From assembly GCA_023213395.1 (NCBI GenBank), contig CM041465.1, positions 43,779,741 through 43,843,740 on the forward strand: a DNA stretch of 64,000 nt, written 5' to 3'. The position numbers and the translations under genes are program-made. The notes beneath the pieces were generated by a model. The model did not search any database and was not told the origin of the DNA. It saw nothing but the letters and a program-made list of their open reading frames with translations. Source of the DNA: Cycas panzhihuaensis (Eukaryota; Cycadophyta). Shown piece after piece: positions 31,827 to 44,480 of the stretch (position 1 is its first letter; each line of letters opens with the position of its first letter).

Positions 31827-32103
31827 AGCGCTCCCCCCTAAGATGTTTCACCCTCGAAGCATCCTCATACATGGATACATGTGACCACCTCCTATTACTA
31901 CTATACAATCAATAGGTCCTATGAAGGTCGTCACAAAAGTTGCGCATGGAATGGGGATCTATCCATCCCAAGTAGATTTTGATGTTCACTAGATGCCTTA
32001 TGGTATGCCCTATATGTTTATAATGTTGAAACCTCAAGCTAGAACGTTGTGTTTGCCTGGGGTATGTAGTTGATGTGGGCCTTAACTGATAAGTTTTGTC
32101 GTG

Positions 32104-32646
32104 CTAGATCTCTTGATATTGTGGATGTCGATATGGTCCCACTTTAATTTGTCTTTCAACCTTTGGTGATGCATTTTCTTCCTTGTCCTTTGCTATATTT
32201 GGTGGTGTGGGGTGGCAAATAACTTCTGCTACTTGCTCTTGACACTCTTTTCCTCCCTCATCATATTTTTGTTGTTCTTGATTTTGTGGAATTGGGAGAA
32301 TTCCTTGTCCCACCTTACGATTGAACCTCTCAAATATTTGGCGAGCTTTTTGTTTTTCTTGCTCAAGGCTTTGCATCTCTTGCTACCAAGAAGCAATATA
32401 TTTGATATGGATAGTTATTGTTAACCAACAAAATGTATTAAATGGATTAGTTGTGCTATACCACTCCTTAAACCAAAGTTAAACCTCTCCTTGTAGATAC
32501 AATGAAGCTACTTTAGACATCTCTTCATTGCTCTTGTAATCATCAGTAACTGATTTTAAATATGCATGCATATTTCTAATCCAGTCATCTGCAGAAAGAG
32601 TCCCATTTGCATTAAATATGCGCAGTATGGGCCTTTCAGTAGTCAT
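32104..32646 (-). pseudogene. Gag of the gag-only element
   Basis: From an ATG at 32646: TERPILRIFNANGTLSADDW, IRNMHAYLKS and EEMSKVASLYLQGEV, then an in-frame TAA, LWFKEWYSTTNPFNTF, and a charged helix EKQKARQIFERFNRKVGQG. The order (ADDWI...M..Yl, then lA.lyL.Ge...W) is the retrotransposon-gag capsid pattern. No knuckle, protease or pol. Confidence 0.7.
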
Positions 32647-33120
32647 AATGATATAAAGATAGAAAATGCTAGGGGGTGTCTATAAGCAACTAGCCCCCTT
32701 AATACAATCTTTTTCTTCCTTGATACAAGAAAATATTATGGCTTCATCAGCAATGGTATACAACCAAGATCCGAACGGCCAAAATAGTACAAAAATAAAT
32801 ATTAACACAAACCCTTACAAAATGGGAGTATTAACTTCAAATTTAAATATATGATAAGCAATGACTTTAAAAAACCATAAAATATGCCTTTGAATTATGA
32901 TTCTAACAGTTTAGACGAAATCGAATTATGATATCTGTATCAAAAGATATGACCCTTTTAAGGAGGGTTTACTCTTAGGGTTTTTGGGTTGCAACAATAC
33001 CCTTTGATAAAATATGGATAATTTTTTGCTCAGACCTCCAATTAACTTGAGACCACTTCCATTCGAAAGTAGACAAAAAATTGTACAAAATTTTAAAAAA
33101 AAAAAAACTGAGGTCGTTTG
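32647..33120 (-). other. Leader of the gag-only element
   Basis: No coding seen. Includes an A-run near 33095. Continues at 57162-57437 on the far side of Copia-B2. Confidence 0.5.
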
Positions 33121-33673
33121 TGTTAAACCTTATGTTTACATGTTAAGATTATGTACTTTATTTTTCATGTAATATTTGTACTTTTGTACTTTAGGGATGA
33201 CTTATCACTTAAGTGAAAGTGCATACCCACATTCTTTCTAGTGACACAACATTGTCACTAAAGGCTCAAATGGACCCCCATGCACTTTTGCTCACTTGAG
33301 AGCCCTAAAAGGACACATGTCCTACATGCAAGGCATGTACCTTGGATGTTTGACACTTGTCAAACATCCAATGCCTTAGGTCTCTCCTTTCACTCTATAT
33401 AATGAGACCTCTCCTCATTGTTCTCATATAGAGTTGGAGTCAGATTGTTATGTTGCCGGTTTGCTAATCAAACTGTTATTCATTTGGAGGTTGGACCAAT
33501 TCCAACCCCACACATTTGGTATCATTTTCTTGCTCCTTCATTTTCATGCTTTGTCTTGCTTATGTTTTTCATCTTAAGAGTATCATACTTGTTAGCATTT
33601 AGTGTTTTCTAGAACTAGAGTGAACCTAGCTTCTAGATCTTGGGATTGTGAGGCCATTAGGCCCCTTTTCACA
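33121..33673 (+). repeat. Copia-B2 5' LTR
   Basis: 553 bp, TGTTAAACC to TTTTCACA. Contains the palindrome cluster seen in Copia-B1, with matching arm changes (e.g. arm TTGGATGTTTGACA at 33342-33371). Confidence 0.95.
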
Positions 33674-33675
33674 TT

Positions 33676-33687
33676 TGGTATCAGAGC
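33676..33687 (+). promoter_or_regulatory. Copia-B2 primer binding site
   Basis: TGGTATCAGAGC, two bases after the LTR. Confidence 0.93.
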
Positions 33688-35847
33688 AAGAGGAGACTAG
33701 TTCCCTCTATTCTGTTTGTTGTTGCTCAAGGAGATTCAAAGAAGGGCTATAAACCCTTGGTGACAACCTTCGCCCTCCGAAGGCGATCCAAGGTTTGCTA
33801 AGACCCATTTTCTGCAGATTCAAGCCTCTTGGAGCAGTGTTGAAGGCTGGAGCAAGGCTACTTTCAGATCTGAAATTTTTTTTTTCAGATCTCTATCAAA
33901 GGGTGCAACACTGTTTTCTTCAAAAATAGTGTTTTTTCTTTAATTTTTCTTATAAAAAAAAAATATTTTTTCAGAAGATAAGAGGCAAATCTGAGATATT
34001 AGATCACTTTGTGACTACAAATCAGCTTTGTAAGCATTTTTTTAGGCTCATAACTGTTTTGCAATCAATTTGTATCGATTGTTCCTCAAATCTGGGCAAG
34101 TTTACTCACGTTTTTTGTAATTTTTCTACTAAAATCTGCATTTTTTAGCTAATTTTTTTCTCACATTTGGGTGTTGAGATATCCTCCAGCCATTTGAAGC
34201 TCTCAGACTGAATTTACTTGAAGTTTGAAGCCCCTTGCAGGCTGTGGATCAATTTTTGGGCATTTTCAGCTTTGAAACCCCGCTCAAAAAGCACAAAAAA
34301 TTACTGTTTTTGACTCTTTTTTCTCATATCAAGCTGGTTGTCCACATACTGACCCTGCATGCAGCTATAACAGACTTACGGGAAGAGTTTTAATAATTAA
34401 TACAAGGGTTTAAAACCCCGGACAGTCGTACGGCTCCAGTTTTCCATTCTCAAAGATGTGTAACCAGCCATTACTTCAATTACTTGCAACTCTCTGCACA
34501 CTTGACGAAAAGCCTTGAGATTTTAGAGGGAGTTGGATACCACTTGGGCACCCCTCCTCCTGTATTTTCAGCACAAACAGAGCTCTCTACATGCTGTTCT
34601 CATCATTTGCATGTCCACGGGAGCCGCCCAAGTCACGCTGCCATGATTGCAAATTTTTTTGTGTGATAAGTGACTCAAACAAGTAATTTCTAAGCACCAT
34701 TATCATCATTAAGTGAAAAATTTCACTATTTTTACTGCTTATTAAGGCTCCCTGCATGGTGTCCTTATTGCTCAAAGTTACAACAAAAAAAAAAAATGAA
34801 TTTCAGTCTTTATTTTTAAGCACTTCAAGCTTTATTTTACACTTATTCCATGTTTGTAAGTGTTAAAAAGTCTTGTTGAAAGTGATTTTAAGTATTGATA
34901 CTTTGTCAAAAGTGATATTTATCACTATTTCAACACTCCTTTTAAGGCACCTTGCATGGTGACCTAGTGCCCTTAGTCTCAAAAAGGGCTCAAGAATACT
35001 TCTTACTTAATAAAATCTCTTCATTTTTTGATCGTTGGGACTATTTCAAAGTCCCAACACTTGGTGCTTTGTGTCCTTATTTGGCAAGTGGTCTTCTTCT
35101 CTTCACTTTTTGAGCATTAAAAGGAACCCACTTGTACTTTCATCACAAGGTTTTGCTTTACTTCTTTAAGTACTTAATATCTTTTCAAAGTACTTTTCTT
35201 GCAAAACTCATTGTACTCAAGCATCTTTCTTTACTTGGATCAGCATAAGCACTCTCACTTCATTAAGTGCTCATTGTAAACAACACTTTAAGTGTTCATT
35301 TGATGTACTAGCTTGCTTCTTTTTTAAGCCTATTTTCATTGTAAGCTTAATTAAGTACTTTTCATAAGTACATCATCCAAGAAAAATAAATCTTAAGTTC
35401 ACTTTAACTTTCTAAAAGTGACTTAAAAATCTTGTTGGAGAGGCCCGAAAAAGGTTCAAACCTTGCCTTTGAAATAACCTTAAGCTTGGTGCATTCCCTA
35501 GGGGACCAACCGACCGCAGTCGATTACGACAATTAAGGTTGCTTGATGGAAAGGAGGTTCGAAAATAGTGTTATTGGGGCTGTGAATCCCAGGGAAAGCA
35601 TGGTACGTCCATGCAGATCAACCCTACCTGCCTTGTCCTAGATTTAACTTGGCCAATTGTTGGATCTCCTCTACAGATCAGGGTTGGACCAACTCCATAG
35701 CCTAGTCCTCCACCCCTCATCATTCCATTCAGTTGTTGGATCTTCTAGTAAGATTAGAACTGTTGGTTTCGTTAGAAGGTGGAACTTAAGCGACGAAAGC
35801 TTTGAGTTTCCAAGTTATTTGCTAGCTTCAAGCTTTACAACTGAAAC
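33688..35847 (+). other. Copia-B2 long 5' leader
   Basis: 2.2 kb without supported coding. Two copies of the AAGGCNCCTTGCATGGTG motif at 34744 and 34944, and the GTTGGGACT hairpin near 35035, as in Copia-B1. A segment at about 35480-35640 is absent from Copia-B1. Confidence 0.6.
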
Positions 35848-36730
35848 ATGGCTGCAATTAACATACTTAATGCATGCACCATTAGATTAACAAGTCAACA
35901 TAACTATCAAGAATAGAAGAGGATCACTCAGAATCTGTTGATAATGAATGAATTTTGGGGTTATGTTTCTAGAAGGATACCCCAACTGCACATTATCAAT
36001 GGTGATGTAACTGTTCAACCTGATGATGCTTTTGTTACTGCTTAGGAAGCCAAAGATGAAATCGCTTTGGCATTCCTTCATATGATTGTTGATGTACACG
36101 TGGATCAAAACATTGTATGTGCAAAAACTTCTAAGGAAGCTTGGGACATTTTGTCCTCTTTGTATGAAAGGCGAGATGAAGCTCGTATTTTGATGGTAAA
36201 AGCCAAGTTGTATTCTGTAAAGTTTGTCAAGCCTATGTCGGCTTTTCTTTCCTCCATCAAGGAGGTATGTAATGAGTTGAATACACTAGGTAGTCTAGCA
36301 ACAAGACATGAACTTATAACATCTATCACCAAAGCCTTGCCAAAGGACTACAATGACTTTATATCTTCTACTACAAGAGATGGTTCTCTCAAAATAATGT
36401 CATTTAATGAATTTGAAAGTTTATTGCTTCAAGAGGAACAAATTTACGCCAAGGATAACGAGGACGAACCATCAACATCAGGTGCATTCACGGCCAAATC
36501 AAAAGGCCAAACAGAACCCCAAACTTGCACTCTCAAAGCAGTTTGGGAACATGAACATTGGTTCTTCAAAGACCAATGTTGTGTGTCATTATTGTGGCAA
36601 AGTTGGCCACATAACACTTGATTGTAGGAAGAAGCAAGCAGATCTACATCAACAGCAGCAGCAGCCACGTCAACAAGATCAGAGACAGCAGCAACCACGT
36701 CAGCAATTCCAACAAAGATTCCAGCAATAA
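35848..36730 (+). pseudogene. Copia-B2 gag
   Basis: Begins MAAINILNACTIRLTSQ. A TAG replaces Trp soon after (QE-stop-K, where Copia-B1 has QEWK). The UBN2-like core is kept (TSKEAWDILSSLYERRDEAR, ELNTLGSLATRHELITSI). Knuckle CHYCGKVGHITLDC lies in a shifted frame, then a Gln-rich tail. Confidence 0.92.
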
Positions 36731-36799
36731 CAGTAGCAACAACCCCCTTGACCAAATCGAGGTGCCTATCGAGTGAGGTCAAAGAAGAAGGGGGGGTTT

Positions 36800-37140
36800 A
36801 GAGGTGGCAATCAACGCCACTTCAATCAGTTTGCAGATGAAGACAAAATCTTTTGTGCTTATCAATCATCCAAGGTTGATGAAACTTGGATTATTGATTC
36901 TGGAGCTTCACAACACGACAGGGAGTGAAGAACTCCTTACCGATATCAAGGAAGGAAAAGGTCAATCAGTGACCTTTGGCAACAATCAATCCGTCAAGAT
37001 TTCTGGAATAGGCACAATAGCTCCATTTCACTCTTCTTCTAATCCTTCCTCTTCATTTCCCAATGGCAATGCCTACTTCATACCTTCAATGGACAAAAAC
37101 TTACTATAAGTTAGCAAGTTAGACAAGCAATAGACGAGCG
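36800..37140 (+). pseudogene. Copia-B2 protease fragment
   Basis: WIIDSGASQH is present at about 36885, but the following HMTG motif has lost bases. Two stops precede integrase (after DKNLL and at about 37130). Confidence 0.85.
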
Positions 37141-37142
37141 TC

Positions 37143-38480
37143 TTGTTCAGAAATGGGAAATGTGTAATAAGTGACAAAGATGACCAAGTAGTAGCTGTTG
37201 GATATGAGGATCATGGCCTCTACAAATTGGATGCTAATAATATAACACTTGATTCTGCTTACTCTAGTTCGATTGTCACTCAACACTTGTCCAAGATGCA
37301 ACTTTGGCATCAACGTCTAGGCCATTTAAGCTTAGACAATCTCAGGCAGATGATAAACAAAAACATGGAACATGGGCTTCCAAAGATATATGGCACCAAA
37401 TGTCTTTGTGAAGCATGCATAATGGGGACTCAACATCGCTTGCCTTTCCCTAAAAGCAAAGCTTGGCCTACATCACATCCTTTGCAGCTGGTACACTCAG
37501 ATTTATATGGACCTATGTCTACCGCATCTTTTGGAGGAGTTTTGTACTACATCTCCTTCATTGATGACTTTTCTCATAAAGTCTGGGTCTACTTCATCAA
37601 GCACAAGTCTGAAGCATTTTCAAAGTTTAAAGAATTCAAGCTTGAAGTGGAGAACGAGTCTAGCCACTCTATCAAAACATTAAGGACAGACAATGGAGGT
37701 GAATTTACTTCAAATGAATTCACCCAATTCTGCAAGGATAATGGCATTCGGAGACAGCTGACCATTCCTCACACTCCTCAACAAAATGGAGTCTCCAAAA
37801 GAATGAACAGAACTTTGGCTAATAAAGACAAAGCAATGATGCATGCACAAGGACTCACTCGAGCCATCAAGTGAGGCATTCCACACAGCTGCCTATGTGG
37901 CCAATCGGAGTCCAACTATAGCAGTCACTAACATCACACCCGAGGAGGCATGGTCTGGCAAAAAGCCAACTATCATCCATTTGAGGACTTTTGGGTGCAC
38001 TGCTTATATGTGCATCCCCGACCAGCACATCCCCGACCAGCAAAGAACAAAATTAGACAAGCATAGTCTAAAATGCATCTTTGTAGGTTATGCCATTCAT
38101 AGCAAAGCCTACAAGTTGTATGATCCCATTGGAAAGAAAATGCATCTCTCAAGAGATGTAATCTTTGTTGAAGACGATTATAAGGAGTTGCAAACAGCAT
38201 CCATGCAACCTCCCATTGAAAAAGGCAAAACGATTGTTGAGGCTTTCCTTTCCTCTCAATCTTCTACTCCATGTACATCATCTGAGGCTTTCCTTTCCTC
38301 TCAATCTGGACCGTCCACATCATCTGATTTAGCTCCACTTGATCCTAGCACATCTTCTGTTGATCAACCACTTAGACCAGAAGATCTTGAGGTTCAAGTC
38401 ACATCAATTCAAAAGTTACCAAAATGGTATACTCAAACAATACAGGACGACCGCATCATTGAAGGAAAACGTCCATCAAA
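37143..38480 (+). pseudogene. Copia-B2 integrase
   Basis: Zinc region LWHQRLGHLSLDNLRQM and CEACIMGTQHRLPF. Core VHSDLYGPM, RTDNGGEF and NGVSKRMNRTL, where the catalytic Glu has become Lys. A small deletion and frameshift at about 37865 follow LTRA. A duplicated 13-bp block (CATCCCCGACCAG at 38014 and 38027, offset by a few bases) repeats HIPDQ in the C-terminal part. Confidence 0.92.
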
Positions 38481-39300
38481 ATACAGGCAGCTGACCAATT
38501 TTGCACTTATGGCTGAGGTGCTATGTGTTGATGAGCCTTCCACCTTTGAGGAGGCTTCTAAAAATGAAAATTGGAAGGCTGCCATGGATGAAGAAATCCA
38601 TTCTATTGAAAAGAATGGTACTTGGGATTTGGTCGAATTGCCTAAACACAAACAGGCAATCAGTTGAAAATGGGTCTACAAGACCAAATTCCATTCTGAT
38701 GGTACACTTAAGCGGCAGAAGGCCCGCCTTATGGCAAAAGGATTCAAACAAAAAGAAGGCATAGACTACGATGAAACTTTTGCACCAGTAGCTAATATGA
38801 ACACCATCAGACTCATCTTGGCCTTAGCAGCTCAATGCAAATGGCCAGTCTTTCAGATGGACATGAAGAGCACCTTTCTTAATGGCGATCTTCAGGAGGA
38901 GGTATACTTGGAGCAACCTCCTGGTTACAAGGTATAAGGCAAGGAGCATTTAGTATGTTGCCTAAAAAAGGCATTATATGGCTTAAAACAAGCTCCAAGA
39001 GCATGGTACTCAAAGATCGATGATTACTTCTTGAGACATGGGTTTCATCGATCTACTTCAGATCCTAACTTATACATCAAATATGAAAAGAACCATGCCA
39101 TTTTTATTGTCTTGTATGTAGATGACTTAGTGATCACTGGCAATGACACTAAGATGATACAAATTCTCTAGGATGATTTAAAGAGGAGTTTCGAGATGAC
39201 AGATCTTGGACTTCTCCATTATTTCTTTGGCTTTGAGGTATGGCAACAGCCAGGCTATATCTTCATCTCCCAAGCGGAATATTCTTGGGACATTTTGCAA
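38481..39300 (+). pseudogene. Copia-B2 reverse transcriptase
   Basis: Contains [52 protein letters not shown] and [12 protein letters not shown]. Stops at about 38667 (TGA for Trp), 38936 (TAA for Gln) and 39170 (TAG for Gln) are all C-to-T type changes on one strand or the other relative to Copia-B1. Confidence 0.92.
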
Positions 39301-40100
39301 CGGTTTCGGATGCACGACTGTAAGCCAGCGCCTACACCCATGGAGAATGGAACTAAGCTTACTCTCAATGAGGAAGTTGAACCTGCAGATCCCACTCTTT
39401 ACCGGCAGTTGATTGGTAGCCTCATTTATCTCACCAGCACTCGACCAAATATTTCATTTGCAGTTGGGATTTGTTCACGATACATGTCTCAACCCAATCA
39501 GAAACATTGGAATGCAGCTAAATGCATACTCAAATACATCAAAGGCACATTGCAGCATGGCCTTGAGTATGCACATGATGAGAACTTCACTCTGGAAGGG
39601 TTCTCAGATTCTGATTGGGTAGGTTGCCAGAATAGCAGGAGATCAACCTCGGGATACTGTTTTTCCCTTGGTACAACAGTTGTTTCGTGGAGTTGCAAGA
39701 AGCAACCCAATGTTACCTTGTCCTCCACCGAAGCAGAATACAAAGTTGCAGTCAACACAGCTTGTGAACCTATCTGGCGACGATGGATTCTTGGGGAACT
39801 CGGACTTAAGCAGGATCACCCCACAAGGATTTATTGCGATAATCAGTGAGCATCAGCATGTAGATTCCAGATCCAAGTAGTAGTATTAGGGCTCAAGCTG
39901 GCCAAGAATCCTGTATTTCATGCACGGACCAAACACATTGAGGTTCATCATCACTTCATCAGAGAGCATGTGCAAAGTGGTGAGATCAACCTTCAATATC
40001 GACCAATAGAACAACAAACAGCAGATATCTTTACCAAGCCACTTGGTAAAGAAAAATTTGTAAAATTTAGAGATGGTCTAGGGGTCCAACTTAGCATTGT
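39301..40100 (+). pseudogene. Copia-B2 RNase H
   Basis: Long open part to 39849 with YRQLIGSLIYLTSTRP, SDSDWVGCQNSRRSTSGYCF, SSTEAEYKVAV and YCDNQ; then a short insertion and HIEVHHHFIREHVQSGEINL, FTKPLGKEKFVKFRDGLG. Purine tract AAGGGGGGG precedes the LTR. Confidence 0.92.
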
Positions 40101-40116
40101 AAACAGTAAGGGGGGG

Positions 40117-40433
40117 TGTTAAACCTTATGTTTACATGTTAAGATTATGTACTTTATTTTTCATGTAATATTTATACTTTTGTACTTTAGGGGTGACTTA
40201 TCACTTAAGTGATAAAGTGCACACCTACATTCTTTCTAGTGACACAACATTGTCACTAAAGGGTCAAATGGACCCCCATGCACTTTTGCTCATTTGAGAG
40301 CCCTAAAAGGACACGTCCTACATGCAAGGCATGTACCTTGGATGTTTGACACTTGTCAAACATCCAATGCCTTAGGTCTCTCCTTTCACTCTATATAATG
40401 AGACCTCTTCTCATTGTTCTCATATAGAGTTGG
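40117..40433 (+). repeat. Copia-B2 3' LTR, first part
   Basis: 317 bp before Gypsy-A2; completed by 56926-57161 (236 bp), total 553 bp as in the 5' LTR. GTTGG at 40429-40433 is the TSD of Gypsy-A2. Confidence 0.95.
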
Positions 40434-41250
40434 TGTTGACTTATTGAAGGATATCTTATTACACTTATGAGATAACCACACTTGTCAAAGTTACACAGTG
40501 CTATAGTCTAGTCAGGATACTGTCAACATGGTTATTCACATACATTCCACAAAAATTTCACAGAATTATACCACAATGGTACACAACAGCACAGAATTCA
40601 ACACATACTCAGCATTTCATCATCACAACACAAGAATACACAGCTTTCCACGTAACTCTTCCTTTTATTAAGTAATCAGTATAATTACACAGAGGCTGGA
40701 ATGCATTCCTGTGCATTCCAGCAGCATACATTCCTTCTGTTACACATGCGTACCCAGATGGTACTTATCATTCAATGCTGCTCCAACTAGCTGTCATACA
40801 TGCTGCCTTCCGCACCTTTGCATACCCGTGATAATCGGCTCTCACCCTCACCCGATGGTTCATGCGTACCTCCTTAAGTACTCTTCTTGGTACCTTTATC
40901 AAGGGTTATGATCGTCATAACCGCATTCTTCACCATACGCATTCTTTCATTAATCACTTAGTTAGGCACTCTAACTAATCTCTTTAGGCTCATACGTCCA
41001 AGCGTACATCTGGCAGCTTCACAGGCCTTCACTGGTCCCTTTGGGTCGCGTGCATCGCCTGCCTTCCTGGTTCCGCTGGTAGTGCGTGTCGTAGTGCGTA
41101 CGTTCAGTGCACGCACCGTCATGCACCCGAATGTTGATTTCTTCACTGCTTTGCCTCAGGCGTACCTCTCCGCATCTGCACTGCACGTCTTAGATTACCT
41201 GACCTACCTCTGGTCTTCCAACAGCCATAGGATCACTTTATGCCCCAACA
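40434..41250 (-). repeat. Gypsy-A2 3' LTR
   Basis: Plus strand TGTTGACTTATTG to CCCCAACA, 817 bp. Rich in GTAC/CGTACG words in its second half. Confidence 0.95.
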
Positions 41251-42431
41251 TCTATCCCAGGTCAACAGTTATGGGTTTGAGCATCCTTGCTCAACAAAAC
41301 TCCAAAAAATTCAAAATTTGGGGTGTATTCCTCCCCCGCTCTATCTCAAAGCGGCTCCTACTGCCTCTGTCCCCCCAAAATTTCTTCATTAATCTGTGTT
41401 AGAGTGGCAATAATAGCATCCTTTTCTTTAATTTTGTCTTAAAGGGCAGCTATCTCAGCTTTATACCCTTCCTCCATTTCCTGAATTAACTGAATTATTG
41501 GTCCTGCTTTGTCATGTGGTGTAGGAGGTGCTGAGGGTTCCCCTGCCTTCATTGCCTGAGGGAAGTCTTCCCATTCTTCCCAGGAGGCCTCTACTTCTTC
41601 TTCCTCCTCCTCTGATTCTTCTTCTCCCTTCTTCCTCTTGCCTCTTCTATGGACAGCCTGTTTTGTCCGATGAGGAATGGTTGTTCCCGGTGTCTTCGTC
41701 AGAACTGTAAGTACTTTCTGCATTTGTTTTTGTACTCTTCTCTTTGCTTCCAGGCTATTAACCGTGTCTGGAAATTCTGCTGCCCATTGTTTGATGATTG
41801 GTTCCCATGGGGAAATGGTGGTCCTGGTTAGCTGCACATCTGGACACTGATAGAACAAGATAGCCAAAAGCAAGGAGGGATGTCAGAATGGATGTGTCCT
41901 AATTTCCTTGAGTTGCTGCCTCATGTTCTCTGCCAAGAATTTGGACCAATTCAGTTTCTCCCCATCCCGAATTTTCAACAACACTGGCATCATGCCTCCC
42001 TGAATGTATGTGTACTTCCTTTTGGACAAAAATCTGAAATTTATCACTTTTGCCACCCATTGAACTCTAACATCAATAATGTCTGCTACACGGATTCCAC
42101 CAGACATAATCTGAGTATTTGGTTGACACAATTCCCTCAACCACATTTCTCGGTCAACTTCTGACCTCTTTGTTACCAATGGAATTTCTCCTTCATTTGG
42201 AAGTTTGGTAATGGTATGAATTATGTCTGCATCTATTTTGGCCTTCCTGCTATCCTCCTTCAGTGCCATCAGGATTTGGTCCATAAGTTCCAGGTCATAA
42301 TACATTGGGTTGCAGTAAATGTAGTCTCCCCAACCTGCTTGCTTAACCCTGGTCTGGAATTGAGCTGGTAGGGCTTGTAACTCTTGCTTGAGCTTGGGTA
42401 TAAATGCCTCTTGGCATCCTGCTGTCCTCAT
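41251..42431 (-). pseudogene. Gypsy-A2 extra ORF downstream of integrase
   Basis: Same strand as pol, between integrase and the 3' LTR. First part 41883-42431 (183 codons): EAFIPKLKQELQALPAQFQT, WGDYIYCNPMYYDLELMDQI, EVDREMWLRELCQ, WVAKVINFRFLSKRKYTY. A stop at about 41880 then LLLAILFYQCPD, and 41439-41873 with a Lys/Arg patch and a long Glu run (EEESEEEEEEVEASWEEWED), ending in a helical stretch. The layout recalls the extra ORFs of plant Tat/Athila-type elements and transposon-derived plant domains, but I cannot assign a family. Role unknown. Confidence 0.6.
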
Positions 42432-42639
42432 AATGGCTGTGGAGTCCCAGAAATAAGAAAAATAACCTAAGCGTACAAACTGGAACCCTACGTACGTACC
42501 TTTGAGGAATGCTTGCTGTTTTTGTGACTTTCTGTACTAAGATGCGTACCAGAGTCAATTTCCTTACGTGCCGTATGTGCGGTTGCTTGGCAGATTTTCC
42601 GGAGTCGATTCGTCCGTTTCGTTCTGCGTACTTCGCGGG

Positions 42640-43110
42640 AATGCTCGCAGGTACGTAATACTTTGTCATATTTAGATTTTTGTCTTATACGTGCCGTCGG
42701 TACGTATAATGTTAAGTGCCTCCACTGTGCGTACTCGATTACATACATTCCTGGTACGTAAAATGTAACTGGGCAATTAAGTTTTTTTTCACCGGCGCAC
42801 TGACACGATTACTTTTTGGTACGCATAATCGTAATCGCTTAACTTACTTCTCTTTTCACCGTATGCACTGCCATGCATTTTCGTGCACGATAATACAATT
42901 GAGCAACTTAAAATTTGTTTACACTGTATGCATTTCTTGATCACGTACTTTTTAGGTACGTATAGTGTGATTTCGAGTCACTTTTTGAACTGTATGCATC
43001 GGAGTGTATTCCCTTGGTACGTATAGTGTATTTTTTCAAATTTGATCACTTTTTATCAGACGCACTGTAACATACCTTTTTGGTACGTATAATGTATTTT
43101 GCTTATATGC
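42640..43110. repeat. Tandem array of hairpin-forming ~65-bp repeats in Gypsy-A2
   Basis: Eight variants of GGTACGTATAATGT start at 42650, 42699, 42753, 42818, 42882 (weak), 42955, 43016 and 43082, with spacings of 49-73 bp. Most are preceded by a short inverted partner (e.g. ATCACGTAC before GTACGTATAGTGTGAT), so each unit can fold. An upstream word like GCACTG or CTGTATGCAT recurs in step. Lies between the integrase and the extra ORF. Confidence 0.8.
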
Positions 43111-43353
43111 TGTTGAATTTTCCTCTGATTTTTTCAGTTTATGATGCTATTACTGATGTCTGTGATGAGTTACGGTTGTTTTTTATTTTTTCCATTTATT
43201 TTTTCTCTTTTTCTGTATCCATACCGAACTGGATCATGGCTCGGTATCAAGGCATTTGATTGTGCCTCAACTTCATGCAATACGATTTGGTACAACCAGT
43301 TGATCCGACTGGTAAGCTGGGCTACTCAATGTATGGTTTGAATCTGCTATCAT
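43111..43353 (-). other. Spacer after Gypsy-A2 integrase
   Basis: Degraded end of the integrase reading frame (to about 43260) and AT-rich spacer. No other feature seen. Confidence 0.4.
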
Positions 43354-44480
43354 TTACCCGAGTTGGTAGCAGGGGTCCGTCGATTTCTTGAAGTTGCACC
43401 GATCCATTCTCGAAGACTCTTTCTGCGATGTATGGTCCCAACCACCGCATCTTGAGTTTACCATGGTGCATTTTGAATTTGCTGTCGTACAACAGTACTT
43501 GATCACCTTCCTTAAACTGAGGTTTTTGTAAATGGTGGTCGTGCCATGCTTTTTACCGTTGCTTCTCCACATTTTGCAACCAATTTGCCATATGTCGCTT
43601 TTCTTCCAATCGCACTAAATCTTCCAATCGTTGCCGTAAGGACTGGAAGTCGTCTAGTCGACATTGCATAGCAACTCGTAGACTAGGTATCTCAAATTCT
43701 GTTGGAAGAATGGCTTCTGTGCCATACACAAGCTGGAATGGAGTTTGTCCAGTTGATCTCTTGTATGTTGTTCGGAACGCCCATAGCACAGATGGTAATT
43801 TCTCGGCTCAATCAGATCTGTCGATGTCGCATATCTTTTGCAAGCAATTCTCGATTATCTTGTTCGAACTTTCCGCTTGACCATTGGCTCTCGGGTAATA
43901 TGGAGTAGATTTCCGATGGCTTATCATAAACGCGGATGTCAGTGTTTCGATAGTTTGATTTAGGAAGTGGGCGCCTTGGTCACTTACAATCTCCAAGGGG
44001 CATCCAAATCGTGTAATCACCACCTCGCATGTAAATCGCTACTGCGGCTTTCCGCATCGGCTTTTCGTAACGCTCGTGCCTCTACCCACTTCGTCGTGTA
44101 GTCAGTTGCCACTAGAATGTATCAAGCTTTCAATCGACAAGCGGCTAGTTTAATTGGCCCCACGAAGTCGAGTCCCCATTTCTCGAATGGTGCCAAAGGT
44201 AAAATGGGATGTAAAGGTTGAAAATCCTGTCGATTGGGTTTCCCCACTCGCTGGCAATAGTTGCAAGCTTGAATCCACTTCTTGACATCCTCGAGCATAG
44301 ATGGCCACCAAAATCCGGACATCAAAATTTTCCGCCATGTGGCCAATTTCTCCAAGTGGCCACCCGCTACTCCTTCATGCGCCTGCGACATGATTTGGTT
44401 TATCTCGTGCGGTCGAACACAACGTCGTAACACGTCGTCTGGCCCCAATTTGTATAATTCTCCATTGATTAATTGATATG
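43354..44480 (-). pseudogene. Gypsy-A2 integrase
   Basis: Zinc domain AHEGVAGGHLEKLATW and ACNYCQR (HHCC complete). Core: WGLDFVGPI, TKWVEARAL, VSDQGAHFL and RANGQAESSNK, so D, D and E are present. Then LWAFRTTYKRSTGQTPFQLV and the C-terminal QVLLYDSKFKMHHGKLKMRW, LGPY. No chromodomain follows. Broken by a TGA at about 44120 (an Arg codon in context, CGA to TGA) and by frameshifts near 44000 and 43550. Confidence 0.93.

Noticed and set aside
41251-42431. Envelope gene of an endogenous retrovirus-like element
   Set aside because: No signal peptide, transmembrane helix or furin-type site visible; acidic and basic low-complexity parts instead.
42640-43110. CRISPR-like regular repeat array
   Set aside because: Repeat units vary, spacers are not unique inserts of constant length, and the setting is a plant retrotransposon.
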